Of a DNA stretch of 64,000 bases, positions 18,593-28,119 are shown one piece after another (the stretch's first letter is position 1; every line of letters begins with the position of its first letter). The notes under the pieces are model-generated. The model did no database searches. It saw only the letters and a list, made by a program, of their open reading frames with translations, and was not told where the DNA came from. The position numbers and the translations under genes are program-made. The DNA is from Methanoculleus frigidifontis (GTDB taxonomy: Archaea; Halobacteriota; Methanomicrobia; Methanomicrobiales; Methanoculleaceae), in NCBI RefSeq assembly GCF_030464345.1, contig NZ_VCYH01000003.1:285827-349826 (forward strand), given 5' to 3'.

Positions 18593-19198
18593 CTAGCAGA
18601 TCCGCTCGATAAAGTTCTCAAGGAGCCGCAGCCCCACGGCCCCGCTCTTTTCGGGGTGGAACTGGACGCCGTAGGCGTTGCCGCTTTTGATGGACGAGGC
18701 GAAGGGGCAGATGTACTCGGTTGTCGTCAGGGTGCATTCCGGCGTGGTCGCGGCGTAGAAGGAGTGGACGAAGTAGACATACCTCTCGTTCATGAGCCCG
18801 TCGAAGAGCGGGTCGTCCTGCTCTATCCGGAGGCTGTTCCACCCCATGTGCGGCACCTTCATCCCGGGCGCGGGGGGGAACCGCTTCACCGAACCGGGCA
18901 CCAGCCCGAGGCCGTTATGGGTGCCGTGCTCTTCGCTCGACTCCATGAGCATCTGCATCCCGAGGCAGATCCCGAGGACCGGCACCTCGCGGCTCGCGGC
19001 GATCACCGTCTCCTGCAGGTCGCCGAGCATCTCCATCCCCTCGCGGAACGCCCCGACGCCGGGCAGGACGATCCCGTCCGCGGCGGCGATGACGGCGGCG
19101 TCCGCGGTGATCGTCGCGTCCGCACCGGCACGCTCGAGCCCCCGGTAAACGCTCCGCAGGTTCCCGACACCGTAATCAATTATAGCTATCTTCTTCAT
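18593..19198 (-). CDS. hisH: Imidazole glycerol phosphate synthase, glutamine amidotransferase subunit
   Basis: 201 residues, full length. Class I glutaminase with the triad C78 (GICLGMQML), H181 and E183 (QFHPEKSG); the N-terminus IAIIDYGVGNLRSV and the oxyanion strand LPGVGAF are typical. It supplies ammonia to HisF in histidine biosynthesis. No other his gene is in the window. The start lies within the last 23 bases of the upstream PAPS-reductase-family gene in another frame, so the pair is tightly coupled. Confidence 0.97.
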   Translation of the reverse strand: MKKIAIIDYGVGNLRSVYRGLERAGADATITADAAVIAAADGIVLPGVGAFREGMEMLGDLQETVIAASREVPVLGICLGMQMLMESSEEHGTHNGLGLVPGSVKRFPPAPGMKVPHMGWNSLRIEQDDPLFDGLMNERYVYFVHSFYAATTPECTLTTTEYICPFASSIKSGNAYGVQFHPEKSGAVGLRLLENFIERIC

Positions 19199-20585
19199 CC
19201 TTGCCGCCTCTCTTGCGCCAGAGTCCTGCCTCTATCCACTCCCGGGGCAGCTGCTCCTGCTGCCGCCAGTCTTCGAGCCGCTCCGTCCAGGTCGACCAGA
19301 GGTCCGGGCAGGTCTCCTCGATCCGTTTCAGCGTAGCGATATCGCTGGACGGACACATAAAGCACCCGATCCGGTCCAGCCCCTGTTCGTACAGGGGGTT
19401 GTAGGGCGCCTGTTTTGCGAAGATGTAGAGCCAGACGTGCATCGCCGTCCAGGTCTGGATCGGCGCGGCGGAGAGCTGGCAGGGGACGTGCCGGTTCCGC
19501 CATACCCGCCGGCTCTGCATTCTCTTCACCGATTCGTATTTGCGCTGGCCGATGAAGGAGAGGCATTCGCCCCAGTGCTCCTCGATGAGGTGGGCGACCG
19601 GGTGGAGCTTGCAGACCTTGCAGCACCACCGGAAGTCGACCGCCGGCGGCCCCTGCTCGTCGAAGGTCTTCCAGAAGTTCTCGGACTCGTCGATCCGGAC
19701 GACCGGCATGTCGTAGCGTTCGGCGACGGCGTCGACGTTCGCGTAGGTCTCCGGGAACTCAAGGCCGGTGTCGGCGAAGATCAGCGGGACTCTCCCGATC
19801 GCCTCGAGGACGACGAGGAGCACCGCGAGGCTGTCTTTGCCGCCCGAGTAGGAGACGGTCGGGGGCACTTCCGGGTTTCTCTCCACGACATCCCTGACGA
19901 ACCGCATCGCCGCCGCTTCGTACGCGGCGGTCGTCGGTGCGTTGGCGGCGACGGCGGTATCCCAGTCCGCCTCGCCGGGGATGCAGGATGCGGCAAGATT
20001 TTTGCGTGTCCGCACCACGGTGCCGCGTTCCATCTGTTTGGCGTCGGCGGCGCCGACCTTCGCCCTCCCGACGCCGATGCACTCGCCGTTCCGGGAGAGG
20101 ATGAAGACCTCGTCGCCTACGGCCACGGCGGGGTCGATCGCGACGAGTCCGGGCGCGAGAAGGCTTGCGCCTTCGTCCCGGATCGAGGGGACGGCGCCGT
20201 CGTCGGCGACGACGAAGCGCTTTTTTGGGGTCATGTAGAGCGCAGCGTGGGGGCGGGGGAGCGCCTCCCAGCGCCCCTCTTCCGGGAGGTAGCGGATGGC
20301 GCCGACGACCGCACCGCCCATGACGATCTCGTCCATCCGGTCCTCGGAGGGTACCTTGTTCATCAGCGCCAGGTGGCCGTCCGGGATGAGGGCGCTTCCG
20401 AAAGCGTCGTGGTAAATCCGGTTGACGAGGTCGATGTCGCCCCGGAACGCCGGGCGTGCGTCGCCCGGCGGCGTCACCGAGACCGGGCGCGTGGCGGCGC
20501 CGCAACCGCAGGTCTCCGCCATCACCGGAGCGTGGCAGGCGTCGCACCACCGGAGCAGGATCTTCCCTAAATAAATGCGGGGCAT
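19176..20585 (-). CDS. PAPS-reductase-family protein with PUA domain
   Basis: 469 residues from the ATG at 20585. The N-terminal zinc-ribbon-like segment (WCDACHAPVMAETCGCG) leads to a central region with a PUA-like domain (about 135-195; VGDEVFIL, GVGRAKV), and then the COG0175 domain with the PP-loop TVSYSGGKDSLAVLL (about 245), LIFADTGLEFPET, and Cys pairs CCKVCKLHP and GCFMCP that could hold an Fe-S cluster. A PUA domain suggests an RNA substrate, so tRNA thiolation or similar ATP pyrophosphatase chemistry is as likely as sulfate reduction. It precedes hisH with a 23-base overlap. Confidence 0.85.
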   Translation of the reverse strand: MPRIYLGKILLRWCDACHAPVMAETCGCGAATRPVSVTPPGDARPAFRGDIDLVNRIYHDAFGSALIPDGHLALMNKVPSEDRMDEIVMGGAVVGAIRYLPEEGRWEALPRPHAALYMTPKKRFVVADDGAVPSIRDEGASLLAPGLVAIDPAVAVGDEVFILSRNGECIGVGRAKVGAADAKQMERGTVVRTRKNLAASCIPGEADWDTAVAANAPTTAAYEAAAMRFVRDVVERNPEVPPTVSYSGGKDSLAVLLVVLEAIGRVPLIFADTGLEFPETYANVDAVAERYDMPVVRIDESENFWKTFDEQGPPAVDFRWCCKVCKLHPVAHLIEEHWGECLSFIGQRKYESVKRMQSRRVWRNRHVPCQLSAAPIQTWTAMHVWLYIFAKQAPYNPLYEQGLDRIGCFMCPSSDIATLKRIEETCPDLWSTWTERLEDWRQQEQLPREWIEAGLWRKRGGKDEEDSYN

Positions 20586-20690
20586 GTGTCCTCTGATCTT
20601 TGGTTTTTGCAGAGATAAGTATTGGCGACGTTCCGCCGGGGCGGTACCGTATCGGCCGGTTTTAAGAGTCAGGCCGCCGAAAACAGGTGC

Positions 20691-21116
20691 ATGGATCCGC
20701 GCTTCTGCTGTCGGTACCGCGGGGACGGCATGCCGCCGTCGAACCGCTACTGCAGGTCGTGCCCCGACGCCGCGATCGCCTGCGACCGGCTGTGGCGGCG
20801 CGTCGTCGATCTCGCCGGATCGCACGGCGGTGCGCCGGTGCCGCTGCCCGGGACGCGTGCAGTGCTCTCGTTGCACCCGAAGAACGAAGACTTCGTTCGC
20901 CTGCAGGTCAACGTCCGGTGGAACCTCACCAAAGAGGATTTCCTGCACTTCATCGCCACCGGGCATGCAAAGATGGGCCGAAAGGAGCAGCGATGCGACC
21001 CTGCCGTCTCACCGAGCCTCACGCGCCAGGAGCCGTACGTCCAGGCTATCGTCGCGCTCCTCGGCGGGCCGGACTGCCCGGAGATCGCTCTTGTGCGGGC
21101 GGTGCAGCAGGGCTGA
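20691..21116 (+). CDS. Hypothetical protein with Cys-rich N-terminus
   Basis: 141 residues. Cysteines cluster at the N-terminus (RFCCRYRG, NRYCRSCPDAAIACD), which may form a metal site; the remainder is mixed alpha/beta with no recognised domain. TTTTAAG 25-31 bases before the ATG would give a leaderless transcript. The longer open frame upstream was rejected because it runs through the promoter. It is divergent from the PAPS-reductase-family gene. Confidence 0.7.
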   Translation: MDPRFCCRYRGDGMPPSNRYCRSCPDAAIACDRLWRRVVDLAGSHGGAPVPLPGTRAVLSLHPKNEDFVRLQVNVRWNLTKEDFLHFIATGHAKMGRKEQRCDPAVSPSLTRQEPYVQAIVALLGGPDCPEIALVRAVQQG

Positions 21117-21169
21117 TCGGGGAGGGAAACCTGTATATGGCCGGATAGGCTACGTTTGTATCACTCGCC

Positions 21170-22108
21170 ATGAGAGCCAGGATGTCAAAAGCCATCGAAG
21201 TGCACGATCTCCGCAAAGCCTACAACGGCCGCACCGCCGTCGACGGCATATCGTTCGATGTCCACAGCGGTGAGGTCTTCGGGTTCCTCGGCCCGAACGG
21301 TGCCGGCAAGACCACGACCGTGCGGATGCTCACCGGCATCATCGCCCCGGACAGCGGGAGCATTGCTATCCTCGGCCACGATATCGTCCAAGAGCCGGTG
21401 CGGGGCAAACAGGCAATCGGCGTCGTCCCGGAGACGGCGAACGCCTACGATGACCTGACGGCGTGGCAGAACCTGATGCTGATGGCGGACCTCTACGGCC
21501 TCCGGCGCCCCGCCGCCCGGCGCCCCGCAGCCGATCTCCTGGAGGAGCTCGGGCTTGCCGACCGGCGGGACCAGAAGGTTGCGGGCTTCTCCAAGGGCAT
21601 GCGGCAGCGGCTGATCCTGGCGATGGCGCTTTTGCACGACCCGCAGTTGCTCTTCCTCGATGAGCCGACGAGCGGGCTTGACGTGCAGAGCACGCACCTG
21701 ATGCTGGAGATCCTCGGCGAGCGCAGCAGGGCGGGCACGACGATCTTTCTGACCACGCACAACATGGACGAGGCCAACCGGCTCTGCGACCGGGTGGGGA
21801 TCATCCGGGCCGGGAGGATTGCGGCGATCGATTCACCGGAACGGCTGAAGCAGGCGATCAACCGGATGTTCATGATTGAGGTCGGGTTCGACCGCCCGGT
21901 AGAGGCGCCCGTCTTCGCCGGTCTTCCCGGGATCGACCGGGTTTCGAAGCACGGCGATACCTGGCGGCTCGAGACCGCCGACACCGACGCCGCGATAGCA
22001 TCGGTGGTTGCGGCCGCCCGGTCGTCCGGCGCCCGGATCCTCTCGCTCTCCACGCTCTCGCCGACGCTCGACGAGGTCTACCTCAGGCTCACCGGAGGGG
22101 ACGCATGA
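21170..22108 (+). CDS. ABC transporter ATP-binding protein (DrrA-type)
   Basis: 312 residues. Walker A GPNGAGKTT (about residue 44), a signature variant FSKGMRQRL, Walker B LLFLDEPTSGLD and the H-loop LTTHNMDEA; a C-terminal DUF4162-like extension follows. This is the ATPase of an ABC-2 exporter. ATG at 21170 fits a TATA-like TGTATATGG about 35 bases upstream; ATG at 21182 is an alternative. The stop overlaps the permease start (ATGA). Confidence 0.93.
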   Translation: MRARMSKAIEVHDLRKAYNGRTAVDGISFDVHSGEVFGFLGPNGAGKTTTVRMLTGIIAPDSGSIAILGHDIVQEPVRGKQAIGVVPETANAYDDLTAWQNLMLMADLYGLRRPAARRPAADLLEELGLADRRDQKVAGFSKGMRQRLILAMALLHDPQLLFLDEPTSGLDVQSTHLMLEILGERSRAGTTIFLTTHNMDEANRLCDRVGIIRAGRIAAIDSPERLKQAINRMFMIEVGFDRPVEAPVFAGLPGIDRVSKHGDTWRLETADTDAAIASVVAAARSSGARILSLSTLSPTLDEVYLRLTGGDA

Positions 22109-22863
22109 TCCGGCCCGCCGGGCTCGGAGAGCAGCTGCGGCGGTCGCTCGCCGTCGCCCGGAAGGATATCAGGATCTACTACGTCAAGGGCCCGGTCGTC
22201 ATCTTCGGCCTGCTGATCCCGCTCTTCCTGTTTCTGGCCTTCTCGCTCGGCAACCGGTTTGCGTCGGTCCCGTTCCTCATCTCCGGGCTGCTCGCGATGA
22301 CCGTCTTCTTCACCGCGACGGCGGTCTCGCCGGTGATCTTTCCCTGGGAGACCCAGGCGCGGACGCTGGAGCGGCTCGCGGCCGCCCCGATCACCGTCCC
22401 GGCGCTGGTCTTCGGGGACGTGCTGGCATCGTTCCTCTTCGGGGCGCTGATAGCCCTCGTTCCGGTGGGGATCGGGGTAGCGCTCGGCGTGACGATCACG
22501 TCGCCGGCTGCCCTGCTCGCCGGCATCCTCCTCGCCGCGCTCTGCTTTGCCTCGCTCGGTGTCCTCCTCGCCGTCCCTCCGGCGCGGGCGCCGCAGAACA
22601 TCATGATGCTCTCTTCGCTCATCAAGTTCCCGCTGATCTTCATCTCCGGCATCTTCATCCCGGTCGAGTCGCTGCCGGCCTGGGGGCGGGTGCTCGCGGC
22701 TGCATCGCCGCTGACCTACTTCACCGATATCGCCCGCGCTGCGATGGGCGAGGCGAACGCCTACCCGGTCGCCCTCGATCTCGCTGTGCTCGCCGCATTC
22801 TCCCTGCTCTTTCTCGGGGCGGCGATGCTGCTGCACGCACGGACGCTCTCAAAGAGGCTCTGA
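22105..22863 (+). CDS. ABC-2 type transporter permease
   Basis: 252 residues with six predicted transmembrane helices, e.g. VVIFGLLIPLFLFLAFSLG and LLAGILLAALCFASLGVLL. The conserved ABC-2 segment FPLIFISGIFIPVESLP lies before the last extracytoplasmic loop. It pairs with the ATPase just upstream. Substrate unknown; relatives export drugs, lipids or peptides. Confidence 0.92.
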   Translation: MIRPAGLGEQLRRSLAVARKDIRIYYVKGPVVIFGLLIPLFLFLAFSLGNRFASVPFLISGLLAMTVFFTATAVSPVIFPWETQARTLERLAAAPITVPALVFGDVLASFLFGALIALVPVGIGVALGVTITSPAALLAGILLAALCFASLGVLLAVPPARAPQNIMMLSSLIKFPLIFISGIFIPVESLPAWGRVLAAASPLTYFTDIARAAMGEANAYPVALDLAVLAAFSLLFLGAAMLLHARTLSKRL

Positions 22864-22924
22864 CGGGCGGGGAGACGCTCCGGGAAGATTGGAAAAGAGC
22901 GCTGACGTTCCGGGGGCCCGATTC

Positions 22925-24124
22925 TCACGCCATCTCGTTCTTCCGCAAAAACTCCCGGATCGCCCGCGACTCGACCCAGCCCCGGTCGAGCTGCCTGACG
23001 ATCGTATTGATCCGCCGCACCTGCTGGCGGATACTCGCGGCTGCCTCGGCATCGTCCATGAGATCCGCCCGTGCCAGGATCACCTGCAGGGGGTGACGGA
23101 TGTGGTCGCCGAGGATGGCGAACTGCTCCATGTTCTGCTCGATCTGGTCGTAGGCTTTCTGCCGGATCGCGTCGTGGTGTTTCCGGTCGGTGATCTCGTA
23201 CATGATCCCGTGGCTTGAAATCGCCCGGCCGGCAGCATTGTAGGCGAACCTGCGGACCGAGCGCACCCAGCGCTCCTCGCCGCCCGGCAGGCAGACGCGA
23301 TACTCCATCACGAAATCCTTCCGTTCACGGCTGCTCCGTTCAAGCTCTGCGAGGACGCGGTCGCGGTCGCCCGGGTGCAGCCGGTCGACCAGGGCGGGCA
23401 TGCCCGGTTCGACGCTCCCGGGCGCATAGCCGAGGAGCTCGTACTGCCGGGGGTTCCACTCCGCCCTGTCGTTCTCGAAGTCCCAGTACGAAACCCCGGC
23501 CTGCAGGGCGTCCAGCGCCAGCGCCACCCGGTCCCTGCTTGTACGCAGTTCTTCTTCGACCTGTTTCTGTTCGGTGATGTCCCTGATGACGGCGACGCCG
23601 TACCGGGCAGCGTCTCCGGGAGCGGTGACGGGTGCGGAACTCACCGCCATGCACCCGGTGGAACCGTCCGGCCGGACGAACGCTATCTCTTCGTCCGTGA
23701 CCCGCTCTCCGGTTGCGATCGACCGGGAGAGCGGGCACTCTTCGGGCCGGTACGGCCGGCCGTCGGGGTGCAGCCTGATCCGCCCGAGCCGCTCCCGCAC
23801 GTCATTGGTGGAGAGGTAGGGATCCCGCAGGATGCGGTTCACCTGTTCGTTGTCGAGAACCGTCCTTCCGGACGGTGATTCGACGACGACCACGCCGGCC
23901 GGCATCCGTTCGATCACCGCCCGCAGCATGGCGTGGTCGGTTACGTTCTCGTCCAGGAGCCGCTCGCACTCCTGCTCGGTCCGCCGGACGCGGTCTTCGA
24001 GGGTGCCGATGTGGGCGGCGAGCATAGCGAGGAGGCGCCGCTCGGCCGGGCCCGCCCGCTCCCGGAGAGTCTGCAGGGTGTCGTTCACCTGCATGCTCGT
24101 ATGGATATCGGCGGTTCGGGTCAT
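22925..24124 (-). CDS. PAS sensor protein with kinase-less DHp-like C-terminus
   Basis: 399 residues from the ATG at 24124. An N-terminal helical coil (about 1-65), two PAS domains (about 70-190 and 195-325; the second followed by a PAC ending GIMYEITDRKHH), then a final 70-residue helix pair with QFAILGDHIRHPLQVILARADLM and RRINTIVRQLDRGWVESRAIREFL. The GDHIRHPLQVI segment aligns with a histidine-kinase H-box, but the protein ends there: there is no HATPase domain. No membrane segment, so cytoplasmic. The same tail recurs in two other proteins in this window. Confidence 0.85.
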   Translation of the reverse strand: MTRTADIHTSMQVNDTLQTLRERAGPAERRLLAMLAAHIGTLEDRVRRTEQECERLLDENVTDHAMLRAVIERMPAGVVVVESPSGRTVLDNEQVNRILRDPYLSTNDVRERLGRIRLHPDGRPYRPEECPLSRSIATGERVTDEEIAFVRPDGSTGCMAVSSAPVTAPGDAARYGVAVIRDITEQKQVEEELRTSRDRVALALDALQAGVSYWDFENDRAEWNPRQYELLGYAPGSVEPGMPALVDRLHPGDRDRVLAELERSSRERKDFVMEYRVCLPGGEERWVRSVRRFAYNAAGRAISSHGIMYEITDRKHHDAIRQKAYDQIEQNMEQFAILGDHIRHPLQVILARADLMDDAEAAASIRQQVRRINTIVRQLDRGWVESRAIREFLRKNEMA

Positions 24125-24308
24125 CAGTATTCCTCGTGTATCTCCCGGCGTTTGCTGCTGCTTTGCACGGCCTTCTGCTCCCCCTCTGCAGGGGGACGGC
24201 CAGCGCTCAGTCGTGATACTCAATATTTCCTGCTGGTATAAGTAAATTGCTGACCGATGTTTCACGTAGGGCGGAATTGAACGAAAAATTGTTTCTTTCG
24301 GTGCCAGG

Positions 24309-25691
24309 TTATGCGTTTTCCGAGCGGTCGGTCCGCCGGAGCGTGAACCGGAAGGCCGCCCCCTCCTCCGGTTTCCCTGCGACCCGGTCCTCGATCCGGA
24401 TCGTTCCGCCGTAGCGTTCGACGAGTGTGCGGACGATGTAGAGTCCGAGGCCTTCCCCTCTCCCGCTGGCCCTCCCCCGCTCGAACCGGTGGAAGAGTTT
24501 GCCCTTCACCTCGTCCGGCACGCCGGGGCCGGTGTCCGCGACCGTCACCAGCACTTCGGCGCCCCGCCCCTCGACGGTGATGGTGACGGCGACATCCGCT
24601 CCGCCAAACTTGACGGCGTTGCCTATCAGGTTCGTGAAGATCACCGGCAGAAGATTGTCGGCCAGCACCTCGACCTCGGGGTCGTCGTACCGGATCGCCG
24701 CGCCGGGGAAGTTTCTGATCTCCTCTTTGATGACGGCGTCGAGGTTCACCGGCACCAGGCGTCCGCCTTCCGTCTGTGTCCGCCGGATGGTGGCGACGTT
24801 CATCAGGATCTCGCTGCTCCGCCCGATGCTGCCCTGCAGTTTCTCTGCATAGGTCTGCAGGTCGCCTGCCGTCAGGTCGACCAGGAGATCGGCGTACATG
24901 CTCGAGACATTGTTGGCGTTCCGGACGTCGTGGGTCATGATGTCCAGATAGATGTTCGCCTCGTCGCGGGCGGCCTCGAGTTCCTCACTCTTCAGGACGA
25001 GATCGTCGGTCCGGCGCACGAGCGCTGCTTCAGCCCGTTTGCGCTCCTCAATCTCGACCTGAAGCCGGGCGTTGGACGCTGCCAGCTCGGCGGTCCGCTC
25101 GTTCACGCGGTCTTCGAGTTCGTCGTACGCCCGCTGCAGCCTCTCCTCCGCAACCTTGCGCTCGGTCAGGTCAAAGACGACCAGGGAGTATGCCTGCACG
25201 CCGTCCATCGGCATCGGCTTCAGGGAGAGATGGACCGGCACCAGTCCTCCCCCGTTCGCCTGCAGCGCGCTCTCGCCCGTGCTGCCGGCGGGCTCTCCTG
25301 CCGCCATCGTCTGCCGGAAGTCCTCTGCGCCGGCGGGGCCGATGAAGCCGTGAACCGACTCCCCCATCACCTTCTCGAGCGGCATCCCGAGCAGCCGGGC
25401 GAAGCTCGCGTTGCTGTAGAGGATGGTGCCGTCGGCAGAGAGGATCGCCGCCCCCTCCCGCATCTGCTCGATGAGGATGCGGTAGGGATGTTCGGCGGTC
25501 TTTAAGGTGTAGATCTTCTCCCCTTCGTCCGTGGAGACCAGGAATGCATCGACTTCCCCGCGCCGGATCGCCGAAAGCGTCTCTTCCGCCTCGGCAAAGC
25601 CGCCGTAGAGCTCCTCAATAACGTGGAGGAGTTCCTCCTCCCGCGGCAGACGGGGAGCGCTCGTATCGGGTTGCTGTTCAGGTTTCTGCAT
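24309..25691 (-). CDS. PAS histidine kinase of the Kai operon
   Basis: 460 residues from the ATG at 25691, behind GGAG. Order: N-terminal helical region, one PAS (about 75-190), a coiled coil (ELEDRVNERTAELAASNARLQ), an H-box DIMTHDVRNANN (about 265), and a complete HATPase domain (NLIGNAVKFGG, TVADTGPGVPD, GRGEGLGLYIV). No transmembrane helix; a soluble kinase. It is 25 bases after kaiB, so a SasA-like output partner of the KaiC/KaiB proteins is an attractive inference, although SasA uses a KaiB-like rather than a PAS sensor. Confidence 0.88.
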   Translation of the reverse strand: MQKPEQQPDTSAPRLPREEELLHVIEELYGGFAEAEETLSAIRRGEVDAFLVSTDEGEKIYTLKTAEHPYRILIEQMREGAAILSADGTILYSNASFARLLGMPLEKVMGESVHGFIGPAGAEDFRQTMAAGEPAGSTGESALQANGGGLVPVHLSLKPMPMDGVQAYSLVVFDLTERKVAEERLQRAYDELEDRVNERTAELAASNARLQVEIEERKRAEAALVRRTDDLVLKSEELEAARDEANIYLDIMTHDVRNANNVSSMYADLLVDLTAGDLQTYAEKLQGSIGRSSEILMNVATIRRTQTEGGRLVPVNLDAVIKEEIRNFPGAAIRYDDPEVEVLADNLLPVIFTNLIGNAVKFGGADVAVTITVEGRGAEVLVTVADTGPGVPDEVKGKLFHRFERGRASGRGEGLGLYIVRTLVERYGGTIRIEDRVAGKPEEGAAFRFTLRRTDRSENA

Positions 25692-25716
25692 TCCGTATCT
25701 CCGGTGAAGCGGCCGG

Positions 25717-26073
25717 TTACTCCTTTTCCTGGACCCCAAGCCCGATCAGGACGCGGTCGGTATCGGACATATCACCGATCAGTTTCCGGAGCGGCAGGGG
25801 GAGCTGCTTGATCAGCGTCGGAGCCGCAACAATCTGGGCTTCCTGCGCCCGCTCGGGCTGCTGGTAGACATCGACCACCTCAAGGTCGTAGCGCCCCGCA
25901 AGGTGTGTCTCGCAGATCTCCTTGATGTTTTCGATCGCCCGTTGGGACCGGGGCGTCATTCCCGCAACATACAGTCGCAGGACGTAGCGGGCGGGCGTCC
26001 GCGCCGCTGCCTGCTCGAACTCGTCCGTCGCCGAAAACCGTTCCTCTGTATGCTCGTTCTTTCCGTCGTTCAT
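25717..26073 (-). CDS. kaiB: KaiB-family protein (first of two)
   Basis: 118 residues. KaiB thioredoxin-like fold: YVLRLYVAGMTPRSQRAIENI at the start and APTLIKQLPLPLRKLIGDMSD near the end, both diagnostic. A charged N-terminal extension of about 28 residues precedes the domain. In cyanobacteria KaiB binds the KaiC CI ring after a fold switch. The start at 26073 lies 4 bases after the second kaiB stop; the longer frame upstream overlaps that gene and was rejected. Confidence 0.92.
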   Translation of the reverse strand: MNDGKNEHTEERFSATDEFEQAAARTPARYVLRLYVAGMTPRSQRAIENIKEICETHLAGRYDLEVVDVYQQPERAQEAQIVAAPTLIKQLPLPLRKLIGDMSDTDRVLIGLGVQEKE

Positions 26074-26077
26074 ATCG

Positions 26078-26392
26078 TCAGCTCCGGGGCTGAATGTCCA
26101 GCCCGACGAGAACCTTCTCGGTGTTCGAGAGATCGCCGATGATCTTGCGCAGGGGCGGGGGGAGTTTCCGGACCAGCGTCGGAACGGCAAAGATCTGGTC
26201 GCCCCGGGCAAGCTGGGGGTGTTCGAGGAGATCGATCACCTCGATCGTATACCTCCCGGCGAGGTGCTCCTCGCAGAGTCTCTTTAAGTTGGCAAACGCG
26301 GCGAGCGACTTCGGGGTCTGGCCGGCGACGTAGAGCCGCAGCGTGTAGACCTCCCCGTTCTCCTCTCCGGCTGTCTTCTGTGTATCGGTCAT
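26078..26392 (-). CDS. kaiB: KaiB-family protein (second of two)
   Basis: 104 residues, close to cyanobacterial KaiB length. [21 protein letters not shown] and [21 protein letters not shown] are KaiB signatures. It is about half identical to the neighbouring kaiB and presumably arose by tandem duplication. Its ATG overlaps the kaiC stop by four bases. Two different KaiB proteins could compete for, or load different faces or states of, one KaiC. Confidence 0.92.
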   Translation of the reverse strand: MTDTQKTAGEENGEVYTLRLYVAGQTPKSLAAFANLKRLCEEHLAGRYTIEVIDLLEHPQLARGDQIFAVPTLVRKLPPPLRKIIGDLSNTEKVLVGLDIQPRS

Positions 26393-28119
26393 TCTTCCTC
26401 CCTGGGTGCGGCCGCATCGGCCCGGCGCATTTTCTCGATCTCCCGGACGCTTGCGTCCCTGCCTTTCTCCCTGCGGCTCTCCGCCTGGATCAATCTTCGG
26501 AGGTTCTCCTCCTCCGCGGCGAACTCGCCCTGCAGGGCGGCGAGCCGGGCTTCCATGGCGCTCCGTTTCCGTTCAAGCTCCCGCTTTCGGAACGCTATCT
26601 CCTCTCTCCGCGCTGCTTCCTCCGCGCGTTCCTGTGCCTCCTGCACGAACCGGGCGGTGCCCATGAACATACCGGCAGGCCCGACGTAGACGTCGGCGAG
26701 TTCGATCCCCCCGCCGGTGATCCGGTACTCGCGGATCTGGTTGGAGTGCTCCATCCCCCGGGACTTCAGCACGTAGAGCCCGCGGTTGCGCTCCCCGGCG
26801 GACTCGACGTCCTGCAGCCGGATAAGGGTGTCGATGAGCGAGGAGACGACAGGGTTTGCGGGGGCTGCCGCCTCCTGGATGTGGACGAGGTGCGTGAAGA
26901 GGGCGGTGATCCCGTTTGATTTCAGATAGTCGATCAGGCGCGTGAGCATGACCTTGACGTCTTTTTGGGTGCCGATGGTGATGAGGTCGGTCAGGGGGTC
27001 GATCACCACGACAGCAGGCTGCAGCTCCTGGATCATTTTAAGCATCAGAACAAGGTGCATCTCAAGGCCGTACATCGTCGGCCGGGAGGAATGGATCGCG
27101 AGCAGACCGCTTGCAATGTGGGGCGCAAGGTCGATGCCGATCGACTGCATATTGCGGACGATCTGGTCGGGCGACTCCTCAAACGAGAAGTAGAGGCACT
27201 TCTCCCCTCTGAGGCAGGCGGCATGCGCGAAACTCGCCCCGAAACTGGTCTTTCCGGTTCCGGGCGTCCCCGTGATCATGACCGTGCTGCCGCGGTAGAA
27301 GCCCTCGCCCTCGAACATGGCATCGAGGCGCTCGACGCCGCTCGAGATGCGTTCCTGGCTGACGGTATGCACAAGGCCCGTCGAGGTGATCGGCAGCACG
27401 GAGATCCCGGTCTCGTCGATCAGGAAGGGATACTCGTTGGTGCCGTGGACCGAACCGCGGTACTTCACCACCCGCAGGCGGCGCGTGGAGATCTGTTCGT
27501 CCACCCGGTGGTCGAGGAGGATCACGCAGTCCGAGACGTACTCCTCGAGGCCGTGCCGGGTCATGGTCGCCTCGCCGCTCTCCCCGGTGACGACTGCGGT
27601 GACGCCTTTCTCCTTCAGCCAGAAGAAGAGCCGCCTGAGTTCGGCGCGGAGGATCCCGGTATTTGCAAGACCGGAGAAGAGCGACTCGATGGTGTCGAGG
27701 ACGACTCTCTTTGCTCCGATGGAGTCGATGGCGTAGGCGAGCCGGATGAAGAGCGCCTCGAGGTCGAACTCCCCGGTCTCGATGATGTCGCTCCGGGAGA
27801 TCTCCACGTGGTCGATCGCAAAAAGGCCCCGGTCGCAGAGATCCTGTACGTCGTAGCCGAGCGAAGCGACGTTCTGGACGAGATCGGCGGCCGACTCTTC
27901 GAAGGAGATGATAACGCCCGGCTCCCCGTACTCCTCTGCGCCGTGCACCAGAAACTCCATCCCGAGCAGGGTCTTGCCGGACCCCGCCTTCCCGACGATG
28001 AGGGTGGTGCGCCCCTGCGGCAGGCCGCCCCCAGTGACCTCGTCGAGGCCCCGGATGCCTGTCGGGCTTTTCGGCAGCTCGGTACGGGTCGATCTTCCGG
28101 GATGTTCTGTGGCGTGCAT
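26389..28119 (-). CDS. kaiC: KaiC-family double RecA ATPase with C-terminal coiled coil
   Basis: 576 residues. CI: Walker A GKAGSGKT (43-50), catalytic Glu pair in ISFEES (E74, E75). [11 protein letters not shown] (284-291), YFSFEES (E314, E315). The region equivalent to the cyanobacterial phosphorylation site (S431/T432) reads [16 protein letters not shown], giving an S426-S427 dyad, so autophosphorylation is plausible. After about 490 the tail is a long charged coiled coil ([18 protein letters not shown]) absent from cyanobacterial KaiC. No KaiA gene is present. TTTTAATAA lies about 40 bases upstream of the ATG. Confidence 0.93.
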   Translation of the reverse strand: MHATEHPGRSTRTELPKSPTGIRGLDEVTGGGLPQGRTTLIVGKAGSGKTLLGMEFLVHGAEEYGEPGVIISFEESAADLVQNVASLGYDVQDLCDRGLFAIDHVEISRSDIIETGEFDLEALFIRLAYAIDSIGAKRVVLDTIESLFSGLANTGILRAELRRLFFWLKEKGVTAVVTGESGEATMTRHGLEEYVSDCVILLDHRVDEQISTRRLRVVKYRGSVHGTNEYPFLIDETGISVLPITSTGLVHTVSQERISSGVERLDAMFEGEGFYRGSTVMITGTPGTGKTSFGASFAHAACLRGEKCLYFSFEESPDQIVRNMQSIGIDLAPHIASGLLAIHSSRPTMYGLEMHLVLMLKMIQELQPAVVVIDPLTDLITIGTQKDVKVMLTRLIDYLKSNGITALFTHLVHIQEAAAPANPVVSSLIDTLIRLQDVESAGERNRGLYVLKSRGMEHSNQIREYRITGGGIELADVYVGPAGMFMGTARFVQEAQERAEEAARREEIAFRKRELERKRSAMEARLAALQGEFAAEEENLRRLIQAESRREKGRDASVREIEKMRRADAAAPREEE

